DNA of 64,000 nucleotides. Source: Lamellibrachia satsuma (Eukaryota > Annelida > Polychaeta > Sabellida > Siboglinidae). The notes beneath the pieces are model-generated. The model saw nothing but the letters and a program-made list of their open reading frames with translations. It was not told the origin of the DNA and did no database searches. Where the stretch lies: contig BSQZ01000017.1 of the NCBI GenBank assembly GCA_033239005.1, positions 11,252,872-11,316,871 of the forward strand. Direction: 5' to 3'. Within the stretch, counting starts at the first letter, position 1, and each line of letters starts with the position of its first letter. Below are positions 22,806 through 34,740 of this stretch, piece by piece. The position numbers and the translations under genes were made by a program.

Positions 22806-23534
22806 TTTCTAAAGGCTCTTTACACCCCAATCTTACAGATATGCAACAGTGTCAAAATCAGAATATAATCGTGTTATAACGTTAGAGATCACACGTTCCT
22901 AAACCAAATTTACTCAATCAGCTGCGTTTACCTTGCTTAACATTGAACAAATCAAGATGACGGATGTAAACTGTAGTCGTTAAAACTCGCGAAACCCAAA
23001 TCATCCCCAACACAACTAAAAATAGTGCATGTATTTAAATTTCAATATACTGTGTATTAGTTATAAATATAAACTAGATACACTTAGCTTAGACATTCTA
23101 ATCCTACCCTGTTTTTATCACATCTTGTACTAAGAAACAGGCCCTTCTTCGGGTGCTTTATTGCCACCCCTGTATTTTCATATACCCAGAGTTCCTGAGT
23201 CAGCCGAGGACCACAGACATAACACACATCTAGATTTCCTACTGACTATCTGTCTATGTTCGCACTAGCCCAAACCGTGCACATGCACTTTTAAACAGTT
23301 TAGTACATATTTGATCTAATGTGACTTTAGCCCTCTAAAGGCAAGTTATAGCAAACATCTACTAATACATACTTTCACAAGAAAATTCAAAACCACTTTA
23401 TTTTACACCACTCTCGCCTCTGTACCTGTATCAAATTGCCACCAACAATGAGGATTCCACAACAACATTCTCAGCCATGCTGACAAGAAACCTGCCACCA
23501 TTCCCAACGTTCTCAACCACAAAGAGAAAACAAA
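22806..23534. other. Gene-free stretch ahead of LINE
   Basis: Moderately AT-rich, no gene seen. The last few hundred bases may be the 5' untranslated part of the LINE that follows, since its coding part begins near the expected N-terminus. Confidence 0.4.
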
Positions 23535-25380
23535 ATGATGCAAACTAAGCCCTATACCCTATCTATATTATATATGTGTGGCCTTATAATACAAGCAGGG
23601 TACATTCACACAAACCCTGGTCCCACCCCAGATCCCTCTCCAAAATATCCATGTGGCACCTGCAGCCATGAGGTACATGATCACCACCATGCCATACAGT
23701 GTGATCAATGTGACAGTTCGTACCATACTGCATGTGTCCAAATTAATGACACCACATAAGAACAATTAAAATATCGTAGTGTGCTTTGGTTCTGTTCTTG
23801 CTGTGGATTGCCAAACTATTCTGTGTATCTATTCACCAGCAACATTAATACTCCAAACCCTAACTCAGTCTTTGAGTCACTTCCAGACAGCAGTGACTAC
23901 ACAAATATCTATGATGATACGAACCCTACATTTGCACCAAATCCAGCTAATACGTCTACTCCTGACCGAGCAAAGTTAACAAGTAAACCTAAACTGCTGA
24001 TAAACTGCATTCAGCATCAAGAGCATTAACAAAGTATCCCTATGGCAGGCAACAATAAACTCAACAAACCCTGACATAATCTTTCTAGTTAAAACCAAAC
24101 TCAACTCAAGTATCCCCACATACTATGTGCTCCCCACAAATTCTTAAGCAATCCAAAAATATCGTAACATCCACGGTGGAGGTGTTTTTATAGCACTCCG
24201 AAATGACATTATAGCAGCCCCCAAGACAAACTAAACACAACCTGTGAAATTATTTGATCAAAAATACACTCTGTGCATAAAAAAGCTATATATCTATCTG
24301 GCATCCTGCTACAGACCTCCAAATGACTACACATCTCTAGAAGCCTTACATGAATCTCTCTCCATCCTATACCGTAGCTACAAGATACCCCATCTGTCAT
24401 TCTAGCTGGAGATCTAAACCTTCCTGACATTGACTGAGAGAATGTGTGTGCAACAAACCAACAAACAACTGTGAAACATAACAAACTAATTGAAATAGTT
24501 GTGGAATTTGGACTAGTTAATATAGTAAATGAACCCAACCGATTAGATTCCGGAAATATATTAGACCTAGTACTTACATCAAACCCATTCCTTATCTCCA
24601 CCATAAACACAGTGGCTGGCATGAGTGATCATGAAGCCATTCTCAGAAAAAACAAACCACCACACAAAGTATACAACTACAGATCTGCAAACTGGGAATC
24701 CCTTGAAGCGAAATGCACCCAGCTTGCTCAGCAGTACTTTACTCGAAAACCAGATAAACAAGATGTAAACTCAAATTGGGACTTCTTTCATAAACACTAC
24801 ACTAACCTGATAGGAGAATCCATCGCTAGCCCCATGACAAAATCTAAACAACACCTACACTGAACCACAAGAAGCATTATTAGCCTACAGAGAAAAAGGG
24901 ACCAAACTCATGCTAAAGCCAAAAAAAAGCATTGGGAAAATTAAAGAAAATTATCCACCAAAGAAGTGACCAAATCCTATAACAGTTACATTAACAACAT
25001 GGGAAAAAGTTTGACGACAAATCCAAAACAATTTTGGTCTTTCATCAGACAAAACAAAATAAAACAAAAAATCTTGGCATTCCAGTACTAAAAGTAAATA
25101 ACGACTTGAAAACAGCCGACCACGACAAAGCAAATGCTCTCAATGACCTCTTCAAATCAGTTTTTTTACAAATGAACAACTTCCTATCCCAACAAAAGGC
25201 CCATCACCATCTCCCTCAATTCAAACCCTAGAAATCGGAGCGGCATCATAAAACAGCTTGTAGCTCTAAACTCCAACAAAGCGCCAGGGCCATCCGACAT
25301 TCCTGCAAAAATACTAAAGAAAACTGCTAAAGAGATATCCCCCATAATACAGCACATTTTTAGACAGATGTTAAAATAAA
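23535..25380 (+). mobile_element. LINE with PHD finger and endonuclease, 3'-truncated
   Basis: The start reads a leader, HTNPGP, then a PHD-type zinc finger (PCGTC..EV...AIQCDQCDSSYHTACV). Next comes an apurinic endonuclease-like domain in several frames: ASCYRPPNDYTSLEALHESL, then ILAGDLNLPDIDW with frame breaks, then LDLVLTSNPFLISTINTVAGMSDHEA (SDH is the catalytic end). Then a linker (FWSFIRQNKI) and the first RT block (LNSNKAPGPSDIPAKILKKT). It stops at 25,380, before the catalytic RT motifs. The order fits CR1-like elements. Multiple stops make it inactive. Losing the 3' rather than the 5' end is unusual and points to later deletion. Confidence 0.75.
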
Positions 25381-25853
25381 GTTGCACAACTTGTGTAAAG
25401 GAGACTTTGAAATGAGAAGCACTGGTATATTGAACAGTTATAGTTATCCAATAACAGAGGTTCTGATACATTCATTCACCAACAGAATGGGTAATTTCAT
25501 GTGTTGGCTAGCTGATTGGTTGTTTTAATACGTTGATGGATAACATTTTTGAACAACTCATTGATGAATATATTGATTATTGTAATGTTGGATTATTAAA
25601 CTATTAGAGTTTCTCATCCATTAAATTTCTTGACCAATTCGTCAGTCAGGTTACCATTGATTTAATATATCAATGGTTAAGTTCCACGGTTAAGTTCCAA
25701 CATGGTTAAGTTCCAACATAACAGTTTTATTGATGTGTTTGTGTGACATGTGGGTTACAGCTGAAGTGTTTGTGTTTGTGTGACAGATGTTTCTCAACTG
25801 AGTCTGGCTCTTGATGGCATGTTGACTTATACTCCGTGTGCCAACTGCTACAG

Positions 25854-25917
25854 GGAAACTGCTACTTCACTGTGTGGGAACACAGGACTGATGAGGAGCC
25901 AGTACTCTTTGTTGAAG
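25854..25917 (+). CDS. Gene 2 candidate exon a
   Basis: Acceptor CCAACTGCTACAG; the frame reads GNCYFTVWEHRTDEEPVLFV and can end at a GC-type donor, GAAG|GCAAGT. Composition is clearly coding-like (aromatic and acidic mix, no stops). A further acceptor at 25,796 (GTGTGACAG) with another frame (VSQLSLALDGMLTYTPCANC) could be the true start of the same exon with a frameshift. Product unknown. Confidence 0.4.
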
Positions 25918-25981
25918 GCAAGTTGTTAGTCATCATAAGGAATACATCAGATTCTCCTACTCTTCATATGTTTGAGAGAGG

Positions 25982-26383
25982 ATGTGGTGTCTTTCCCCAT
26001 CATCTGTCACCATGGTAACAATGCAAGAAAACAGTGGGAAGTATTCATCTTCCCCAGATATGGCTTACATCCTTCCTGCTTATAATCCTGACAACACTGA
26101 TGATGTATCACTGAAGTTTGATCCACCTCAACATGGTAATCTGACGCTGTACCGCCAAGTAAAGATCATCAACCTCATTGAACAAGACTGCTCACAGCCC
26201 TGCGATATAAGACACCCTCTGTGGAATAAACTCAACAAACTAATTTCTGATTCGGTCACTATACTGGAGGTGTCACTGCCAAACACATGTGGTACGGATT
26301 TTGCAACGTGCAAGCTAGCCTGGGTTGTCACAATTTTCAAATACAGGCTGTTTGAAGGTTACTTTGGTGAAGATGTCATTAAG
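25982..26383 (+). CDS. Gene 2 exon b
   Basis: A long plus-strand open stretch ending at a strong donor, ATTAAG|GTAAGA, in phase 0. Readable pieces include SPDMAYILPAYNPDNTDD, SLKFDPPQHGNLTLYRQVKI, INLIEQDCSQPCDIRHPL, and SDSVTILEVSLPNTCG then CKLAWVVTIFKYRLFEGYFG. The start is not fixed: possible acceptors lie at 25,979 and upstream, and an ATG pair sits at 26,012-26,026. Four cysteines are spread through it; no domain was recognised. A 27-bp minisatellite fills the intron behind it. Confidence 0.6.
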
Positions 26384-26574
26384 GTAAGACACATCTTGAG
26401 ATGTTATATGAATTCTTCAAAATTGTACAAACTTGTCAAAAGGTATCGTTACTTGCATTAATGTAATGTTGACCAATCATCAATACTGGACTTTATGTGG
26501 TCCGACTAACTGGTTACGGTTTATGCCATCCTGTTTTATGTTTTATGTAGTACGACTAACTGGTTACAGCCATA

Positions 26575-27100
26575 TATCTGCGTGTAGTGTCTCCAGCCAT
26601 GTGTCTGTGTGTGGTGTCTCCAGCCAAGTGTCTGTGTGTGGTGTCTCCAGCCATGTATCTTTGTGTGGTGTCTCCAGCCATATGTATGTGTGTGGTGTTT
26701 CCAACCATGTGTCTGTCCCAACCATGTGTTAGTGTGTGGTGTCTCCAACCATGTGTTAGTGTGTGGTGTCTCCAGCCATGTGTTAATGTGTGGGGTTTCC
26801 AGTTATGTGTCTGTGTGTAGTGTCTCCAGCCATGTGTCTGTGTGTGGTGTCTCCAACCATGTTTTAATGTGTGGTGTCTCCAGCCATCAGTCTGTGTGAA
26901 TTGCCTCCAGCCATATATCTCCAGCCTGATATGTGTCTGTGTGTTGTGCCTCCAACCATGTGTCTGTGTGTGGTATCTCCAGCCATCTGTCTGTGCGTGG
27001 TGTCTCCAGCCATCTGTCTGTGCGTGGGGTCTCCAGCCATCTGTCTGTGTGTGGTGTCTCCAGCTATATGTATGTGTGTGGTATTTCCAGCCATGTGTCA
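26575..27100. repeat. 27-bp minisatellite in gene 2 intron
   Basis: About nineteen units on TGTGTGGTGTCTCCAGCCA; CTCCAGCC landmarks at 26,591, 26,618 and 26,645 set the 27-bp period. Because 27 is divisible by three and the unit has no stop in most frames, long repetitive open frames appear on both strands. These are by-products, not proteins. Confidence 0.95.
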
Positions 27101-27683
27101 AATATCAGAATAATTGTGCAACAATTCAATTGCGAATTTTTGCTACCCACTATTACAAAAATGACACATAATATTTTATCTATAGTTGCAGGCGGAAAGG
27201 GCAGGGAAATTAACATGGGCAAGATGACCCAAAATCTACAATTTTCAAGCTAACTGTTAAAAATGTTCACAACTTATGGCATGCAATTTTAGGGAGGGAG
27301 CTCGAGCCTGGTGAGACCATCAGTATATCATAATTTTATGGTTTTGTGAAAGCCCTGTAGCAACTGTGGTAGATTTATACCACCTGCAGACCAAAAACCA
27401 GACAAGTCTATTAAAAATAAGACAGTGCCTGATATATGAAGCCAAAAGACAGTGGAAATGTGAATGAAAACATCATTAATATTTGTAAAGAATTGTGTCA
27501 TGAATGTCTGTCTTTACCAACATAAGTATTAGTACTTTTATATACCATACAAGAAAATAGATCACAATTGTATTTCTCTCAGCATTATTACCACTATATC
27601 TTTGGCGTGTAGTCTGTATGTCAGCAAATATACATAATTATTATGAACTTTCTTTTTGCATAAATGATTATTCTACATTCCAG

Positions 27684-27952
27684 AGATTCAGACAGACATG
27701 GTGGTGACATGTGACACAGGGTCACAGTACAGCTTGGATGATACCTCTGTCGACATTCAACTTGAGCCACCCTGCCTAATGTCTAAACCCAAGAAGACTC
27801 CAGGTGATGATGTCCCATTAGCTGAGCCACCATCGCCCTCTCCCTTCATCTTGTCGTCACCAGTACAGTCATCCAGTGACTAGAAACCATCTGACCTCTC
27901 TATTCTGGATGCTGCAGAAGTGACCAATGATGAGGAGTCCATTGATGAAGAG
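27684..27952 (+). CDS. Gene 2 exon c (in-frame TAG)
   Basis: Acceptor TTCTACATTCCAG. The frame (one base needed from upstream) reads IQTDMVVTCDTGSQYSLDDT, SVDIQLEPPCLMSKPKKTPG, DDVPLAEPPSPSPFILSSPV, then TAG at 27,881. Past the stop, the same frame continues coherently and acidic (LSILDAAEVTNDEESIDEE) to about 27,952. It is either the last exon, or an internal exon with a stop mutation. Low-complexity Ser/Pro/Asp content suggests a disordered tail. Its phase does not follow from exon b, so at least one exon between is unseen. Confidence 0.45.
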
Positions 27953-28012
27953 TTAGTATTATTGTGTACATTTTTGGTTTTCCATTCCTCTGAGATTTTC
28001 AATACAACATTA

Positions 28013-28245
28013 GTGTGGCACGGTAGTCGTGTGATAGAGCGCCGAGCTTTTGGTCGAAGGGACCGGGGTTTGATACCCCCTCCGCCGTTTCATAGCTTGG
28101 GCAATTTCGTTTACCCCACTTTGCCTGTGTCTTTCGGAAGAGACAGTAAAAGCCATTGGTCCCTTCTATCTGGTGTCTATGCCAGGCGAAGTAAAAGATC
28201 CCATGCAAATATTATTTATTCACCAACCAGCAAAAGCCATTAGGG
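28013..28245 (+). mobile_element. tRNA-derived SINE
   Basis: Starts with a tRNA-like head: GTGGCACGGTAGTCGTGTGA then TAGAGC as A-box region, and GGGGTTTGATACCCCC carrying a B-box (GGTTTGATACC, 28,067-28,077). It continues into a non-tRNA body (CCCCACTTTGCCTGTG, AGTAAAAGCCATTGGTCCC, AGTAAAAGATCCCATG) of a kind common in marine invertebrate SINEs. It sits just downstream of exon c. Ends are approximate; target duplications were not resolved. Confidence 0.7.
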
Positions 28246-28389
28246 GTCAATAATATTGACTCAGCGTAGTTTAATACCATATATTCAAGGACTACCTACG
28301 ATAGTAATTATCACTAAAATCTACAACTGTAATGATGCATTTACATATGACAAATGCATTTATTAAAGTTACTGATAGTTTTGCATAAA

Positions 28390-28540
28390 CTACCTTGCAT
28401 GGGGCAATTAACTTGAAAAGTTAATTAATTAAATTACGATTAAATCAGAAATGTTCCAATTAAATTAACCTCCCAAATTGTCCAATTAAATTAACAATTA
28501 ACTTTAATTCAATTAACAATTAAACAATTAAATTATTTTT
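28390..28540. repeat. TTAATTAAA-rich tract
   Basis: A run of AATTAA/TTAATT words, similar to the tract at 22,240-22,400. Simple AT-rich expansion; no gene. Confidence 0.6.
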
Positions 28541-28778
28541 GGTACAAACCAAACCAGAGTGGCTTGTTCCAGGTAATGAAGCCACTACTGAATACAAATT
28601 AACAGAGACATGTACATTTTTTTTTCAAGTTTTAGCTTAGAATATACAGAAAATTTTCTCATACAGAATAACCCATTTTGAAATTAACTGGACAAATCTT
28701 ATAATATTCATATCTCCATACTCCTAATAAATCCTCAAAATATTGCAATATGTAATATTTGTAGTATTTTATTTTCAG

Positions 28779-28860
28779 GTTCTAAGGCTGCAGTAATATT
28801 GCAGGAGGAACTGTTACTCAAGAATGTGCTGCAAGATGTCAGGAAACTCACCAGACCAGG
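28779..28860 (+). CDS. Gene 2 candidate exon d
   Basis: Acceptor TTTTATTTTCAG, then SKAAVILQEELLLKNVLQDV and RKLTRPG, a helix-like leucine/glutamate-rich stretch without stops. The 3' edge is uncertain: it runs into AGGGTTAGGGTTAGG, two telomere-like units, where the frame stays open but looks non-coding. It needs one base from upstream. Confidence 0.4.
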
Positions 28861-28879
28861 GTTAGGGTTAGGTTTTTTG

Positions 28880-31530
28880 CAGTCTTGTCAATAATTTTGC
28901 GACCAAACACACCAGCTTTGACAAAGCCTATATATGGTGACATGTTATGCTCTTCCAAAATTATATTTAATTAATTTATATTCGACAAAAAAAAATTCCA
29001 TTTGTTTTAGAAGTACAATTTTCTTGAGAACATGTTAAAGTAAACGAAAATACTAATATTATGAAATGTATCTTTCTATAGGATATGTTGCTAACATCTT
29101 CGACCATATTCTGAAAGGATACAGAGATGGGCCCCAATGACCACTGGTAGCGGTATCCTAGCTAATGATGGAGATGGTTCAGTTTCAGGCACAACTTTTC
29201 ACACTTATACTGCATGCACACAATACTTGTGGTGGGAAAAGCGCGTGTCACCTTCTCGTGGTTCCTACTGTGGATCACGACAGCAAACTGCTGTCGTGTG
29301 AACTAAGAACAGCGCATACTGACACTATTTTGTCAACTGTGGATATTGTGTTTGTTTTATAGTGGCTTGGTGGTCAGTGAAGTCATCGGTTGCTGACTCG
29401 AGATGGTAGGTACACGGTTTTGTGTCAAAAGGGAAATGTGGTTGATACCAACTAAATATTAGACTGCCACATCATTCAGCTTGACGTCTTAAATGATGGT
29501 GATATGCAGCCTGATTGTTATGAAGGAAACACATATTTGGCTCGGTTGCATTATTGACGTTTGCAGTCCGACCCATATTTGCTGTTGTGAACAATGATGT
29601 GCAGCAGGAACATTGTCATGTCTTCGGAATGGTCTACAACTGAGCCTCCTTTGCTGTCTCTGGTATTTCAAAAGGTACTTCTTTGACAGCCTAGACAATG
29701 TTGGTTAGTGCAACAAGGTAATGAACATAACAAGTTACACGCTTCCTCTCATTGTTATCTAATTTTTTCTCCAGTGGGATAGTAGTTTTGTATGTTAAAC
29801 CCATCAAACCCATAAGAATGTAGAATATTACATTACATAACATAGTAGCTGTCGCACCATCATGGGACCACTACTTGAATAAATGTATTCACATGGACAG
29901 TACATGTTCTCGCATTTTATATTGCATATGTCCAAATTTGCTTATTTCATAATTGTATACCTTGTACAGATATACATTTGGCTTTTAGAGTCATTCTTGC
30001 AAATAACTGTCTTAAGTTTTCACGTGTTGTGTCATAAACTGTTGAATAACCACAGCATATTATTTGGTAACAACTTTTTGTTTGTTTCACACATTATATT
30101 GGGAGTTTTTAGTTTTACAAAATCAGATAGCTTTAATATATGCAATTCACATTATAATCCATTTTGTATAATGTCAATAGTATACATTTCTGACAATCCT
30201 TGCTAACTGCTTTTGTAGCAATGAAAATTATTATATTCCTTGCTTCTCTACTTCCACATCTGAGCTAGCTCAGTTTCATTATTACAAACACCCTGCGAGG
30301 ATGGGCGGTCCTAGTAGCGCAATGATCACTTCGAATTGCTTGACCGTTAACAGCGTGGGAAGGTGGACACGTCGTTATGGTCATTATGTGGAGCGTCCCC
30401 GTTATATTATGTAGTGAAAACGGGCAGTTGGGTCTTCATTGTGCGTTTTGAATTCCAAGTGTGCAGTTGTGTTTTTTACGCTCCCATAGACCCGGCAGTT
30501 TCAAATGTTCAAAGTTGATTCGGACCTTCTAACGTGTTTCTTTGTAATTTCTGCATGAACTGCACCACGTGTTTGTCCAATGTATGCATGCATATTAAAT
30601 ATCCTGACCTTTCGCGAATGGTTGTACTCTATGCATTTGTTAGTGCTAGCATGCAGAAACTTATGGCTTGAGACAACGTCATTTTTACATACCCCATGGG
30701 GAGGTAGGGACATAACTGGATAGCTAAAGATATTCAGCAAATTGAATAATCTATGAATATAATTTATACTGAAAGGCAACGTGTAATGATGTATATAATA
30801 GGATGAGCTGATGATAGGGTTATAAGATGGCGATATAAAATCTGCCTAATATTTTTTCAATGTTCAGCAGATAATTGTTCTTGTTATAATCAAGAATCTG
30901 GTTACCTATCTTGTTATGACAAGAAACTAGTTATTCCACAAAACATGTTTTGTGGTTTCCACTATATCCTTTCTACACTTCCTTAGAGATCGTTTCCACT
31001 CCAGTTGCGTTATCAACACACAACCAGACACATCCTAGTAGTAGCAAACTTGAAGCATTTAAGCCAGGCGTGTGCAGGTTGGATTAAAATGCTAGATGTT
31101 TTTCCATGTCATTTTTAAATTCGAAGTTAATAAAGACAGTGTGATAATTCAACGTGATGACTAGTTGTGTTCTTATATGAGATTAATTACGGTTCCGAGT
31201 ATGCCTTCATAGTTGCTTTCAATCAAACTTGCTGCGTTCTTTTGTAATCGTCTTATCTTGTTTATGTGTAATATGTATGGGATCCCAGAAGACTGATACG
31301 TATGAGACATTGGGAATTATCAGATATCAATATGCTGCTACCTTAACTGTTTCAGAACAACTGAACATATTTCGTCCCGTGTTTAAATAAACCGCAACGG
31401 CATACATAATGAAAGATTTATTCATTTGTCAATTCTTTCCAGTGTATTATAAAGAGCTGTCCCGGATAGAAATTTTAATGACTCGAATTGCACTCATCTG
31501 GTGCCCTAGTTTTTTGGGAAACATAACACC
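28880..31530. other. Gene-free stretch
   Basis: AT-rich. No exon with both a plausible frame and splice sites, no RNA gene and no clear repeat were found. A slightly CpG-rich island around 30,290-30,480 shows no recognisable motif. Confidence 0.4.
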
Positions 31531-31531
31531 T

Positions 31532-31860
31532 TTTATGCAAAATAACAACACAAGTCCAGCGTAGATTGAAATAGGCCAAAGAATGACATTTAGATTTATT
31601 AATTAAGGAGCAGGAAATTAGGCAAGCATACACCATCAAAATAAGATACATCCAATAATCTCAGCAAGCATGCCGGCCCCCAAAAGGTGTTTACACATAA
31701 TTAGTAAATCACGCCTATCAGCTACCCACTACCAGTACTATCTGTACCACTACTGACTTATATACAATTCACATGGTATCGGTGAGGGTCACTCCGCCGT
31801 GAATTAACCATACACATACATGTACAAACAGAAAGGCTGGGGTACTCGATCCCCCAGCCA
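31532..31860. repeat. 329-bp direct repeat, left copy
   Basis: Matches 32,595-32,923 over its whole length with only a few changes. It starts TTTATGCAAAATAACAACAC and ends in a hairpin, GGCTGGGG-TACTCGA-TCCCCCAGCC (31,835-31,859). The two copies flank 734 bp. It could be a pair of terminal repeats or a small non-autonomous element present twice. Confidence 0.9.
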
Positions 31861-32594
31861 AACATGATCAATGAAAAAAGTGGGCTAACCACCCAACATT
31901 CGTGAACAATTCATAATGAAAATTATGGTAACACAACACACAATGTATAAAGGTGTTACATATCTAGACATTAGTCAACCAATAACTACTAACACATCAG
32001 ACCGAGAGGTAGGGCCAAACAGCCACACAAATGTACTCGTAAAAAGTACCCGCACTAAAAACCCTGTGTACACTACTGAAAACTTAGTGGAGGGAAAAGC
32101 ATTAATGCAAAACCTCGTGTACCAAACTATAACAGGGAAAAGCGTCAAAAAATAAAATAAACTTTGTGAACTAGCTCTCTGTCTTCAGTGTTTCACAGTG
32201 TATCCATACATAATGCACAACTTGATTTATTAGATAGCACTGGGTAACAACTATTAACACAATATTAGGGAGGGAGGGTGGGATTTTTCAAACGGAGCGG
32301 AATAAACCGAACAACAAAACTGATCTTGCAATAAAATCAACAAACTCAGCGATAACGATTAATCAGTAACAATAGAAATTCGGAAATATTTGCAGCGCAA
32401 AGGTCTCACAATGACACAAGCTAACTTGGAAATCGAGAGAGGCAGGCTCTAGGTCACGTGGTTGGTGCATCCATACGCGTGAGCGAGTAATTAGGCCAAT
32501 ACTCTCTCTACCATAAAAGGTATGACCTCAAATCGCCTTCATTGCCTTGTTATCTCGCATAAAATCCTTTATGCGCCGCTGTCACATAAATTCA
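31861..32594. other. Internal segment between direct repeats
   Basis: 734 bp with one plus-strand open stretch (31,916-32,155) of 79 codons that has no recognisable motif. There is no clear tRNA-primer-binding site after the left repeat or polypurine tract before the right one, so an LTR element is not supported. CpG-containing, mixed composition. Confidence 0.45.
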
Positions 32595-32923
32595 TTTATG
32601 CAAAATAACAACACAAGTCCAGCGTAGATTGAAATAGGCCAAAGAATGACATTTAGATTTATTAATTAAGGAGCAGGAAATTAGGCAAGCATACACCATC
32701 AAAATAAGATACATCCAATAATCTCAGTAAGCATGCCGGCCCCCAAAAGGTGTTTACACATAATTAGTAAATCATGCCTATCAGTTACCCACTACCAGTA
32801 CTATCTGTACCACTACTGACTTATATACAATTCACATGGTATCGGTGAGGGTCACTCCGTCGTGAATTAACCATACACATACATGTACAAACAGAAAGGC
32901 TGGGGTACTCGATCCCCCAGCCA
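32595..32923. repeat. 329-bp direct repeat, right copy
   Basis: Second copy of the repeat at 31,532. Same start, same terminal hairpin (32,898-32,922). Changes include C to T at several CpG sites (for example ATCACGCC to ATCATGCC). Confidence 0.9.
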
Positions 32924-33419
32924 TGGGTGTGCCTACAACACGCTGGTCATTTACTTGTAATGATTGCGGACCCAGCTTACTAATGTGCTTAATTGCAACC
33001 ACCATAATACCACTACATACTGACACCAGTTTAAGCTGTCGACTGATTGTACCAGCAACAATTACAATTATTAAACTATAATTTATTCCACTCTCCAGAG
33101 TATCGGCGACAATGTCACACTATGCACCTACAACATATAAGCGACAGTACTGATACGTGTAGATTTATGGCCGCTTCCAGCAGGCTATCCATGGGGAGCA
33201 ACCTAGCCAGCCTTTTGACCAATTGTTGAAGGTGTGGTGTCGATGCAGCTGCTGCAGTCCCTGCTGACTCAACGAGCCATCGGTGTCGCTGCTTGATTGC
33301 CACTTGTGGCAGCATCTATAATTATTAATTGTGGTACCCAGGACCAGCTGTGTCATTACATATCACGAACTACCATTAAACCATAACTAAACGTTAACGT
33401 ACGGTCACCTATATTATCA

Positions 33420-34740
33420 TGAAAATTGTGCCATTTACACTATATGGCTTAAATAGTACATGGAATGCAAAAACTTCTCCATTTGCCGCACGGAATATAA
33501 AGGGTTCTACAATTGTGCCATTTGCACTGCATGCCTTAATAAAACTTATACTCCAATTACAATGCATGGACCTAACAAAACAAACATATTTACATCTGTT
33601 TTCTCCCTGCAAGGGGTAACAAAACTGTTCCGCCTCGTCTGCATGGATTAGTAAAATTTCAGTAATTTGTCCACTTCATGGATTCACCCAATTTTCCATA
33701 TACACAGCATGGAATATAGAAACTCCTCCGTTTCACCGCACGGACTACAATTGTGCCATTTACACCGCATGGAAATAAACCTTCTCCGTACCAATTCTCC
33801 GCTTACACCGCACAGAATACACTGGTGTCATTTAGTTGCATGGCTTAACAAAAGTTAGCGTTCATATACACCGCATGGAAATAACAAAACGTCTCTATAT
33901 CACTGCATGTATTACCCAAATGTACATCCGCTTACTCGCTGCCTGGGTTAACAAAACTGTTCCGCCTGCAATGCACGGATTAGTGAAATTTTCAATAAAT
34001 TTCCTATTGCATGGGTTAACCCTCCATCTCCGTGTACACCGCACGGACTATCGAAACTGCTCCGTTTACACCGTACGGAATATAAATGTGTTATTTACAC
34101 AGCATGGCTTACCAAAAGTTAATTTCAATTTATACCGCATGGCAATAACAGAACTTTTCCATATCACTTTCCGTTTTCACTGCACGGACTACAGAAATTG
34201 CTCCGTTTCCACCGCACGGAATACAATTGTGCCATTTACACCGCATGGCTTACCAAACGTTAATTTCCATTTACACCGCATGGAAATAACAAAGTCTCCA
34301 TATCACTTTCCGTTTTCACCGCACGTACTACCGACATTGCTCCGTTTACACCGCACGTAATACAATTGTGCCATTTACACCACATGGCTTAACAAGAGTT
34401 AATTTCCATTTACACCGTATGGAAATAACAAAACTTCTCCATGTCACTTTCCGTTTTCACCGCACGGAATACAGAAACCCCAACATTTTCAACGTATGGA
34501 ATACAATTGTGCCATTTACACCACATGGCTTAGCAAACGTTATCTTTTTATTTACACCCGTGACACCGCATGGAAATAACAAAAACTTCTCCCTATCACT
34601 GCATGGATTAACTAAATTTAGATCCGCTTACTCACCGCATGGGTTGACAAAACTGCTCCACTTCCCCCGCATAGATTAGTTACATTTTCAATATTCTTAC
34701 TGCATGGCTTAATCCAGTTTCCTCGTTTACACCGCATGAA
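33420..34740. repeat. Modular satellite built on CACCGCAYGG
   Basis: About 1.3 kb in which CACCGCATGG or CACCGCACGG recurs roughly every 30-45 bp, with different spacers in a loosely repeated order: GCTTAACAAAAGTTAATTTC, AAATAACAAAACTTCTCC, ACTACAGAAATTGCTCCG, AATACAATTGTGCCATTT. In the middle, blocks of four modules repeat at about 140-150 bp, a higher-order pattern. The frame stays open for 174 and 103 codons (33,836-34,360 and 34,368-34,679) because the modules lack stops, not because of a gene. Confidence 0.85.

Noticed and set aside
26556..27101. 181-codon - strand open frame of histidine/threonine repeats
   Set aside because: Produced by a 27-bp minisatellite without stops; the other frames are open too. 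No start context, no splice support.
28020..28093. Functional tRNA gene
   Set aside because: The B-box and an A-box-like region are present, but the acceptor and anticodon stems do not pair well and the sequence runs into a SINE body.
28858..28874. Telomeric repeat
   Set aside because: Only about two TTAGGG-like units; too short for an interstitial telomere.
31532..32923. LTR retrotransposon
   Set aside because: Direct repeats of equal length are present, but no primer-binding site, polypurine tract, gag or pol sequence, and the repeat ends do not show TG...CA.
33836..34679. 174- and 103-codon open frames
   Set aside because: They follow the CACCGCAYGG satellite modules; the peptide is a translation of the satellite.
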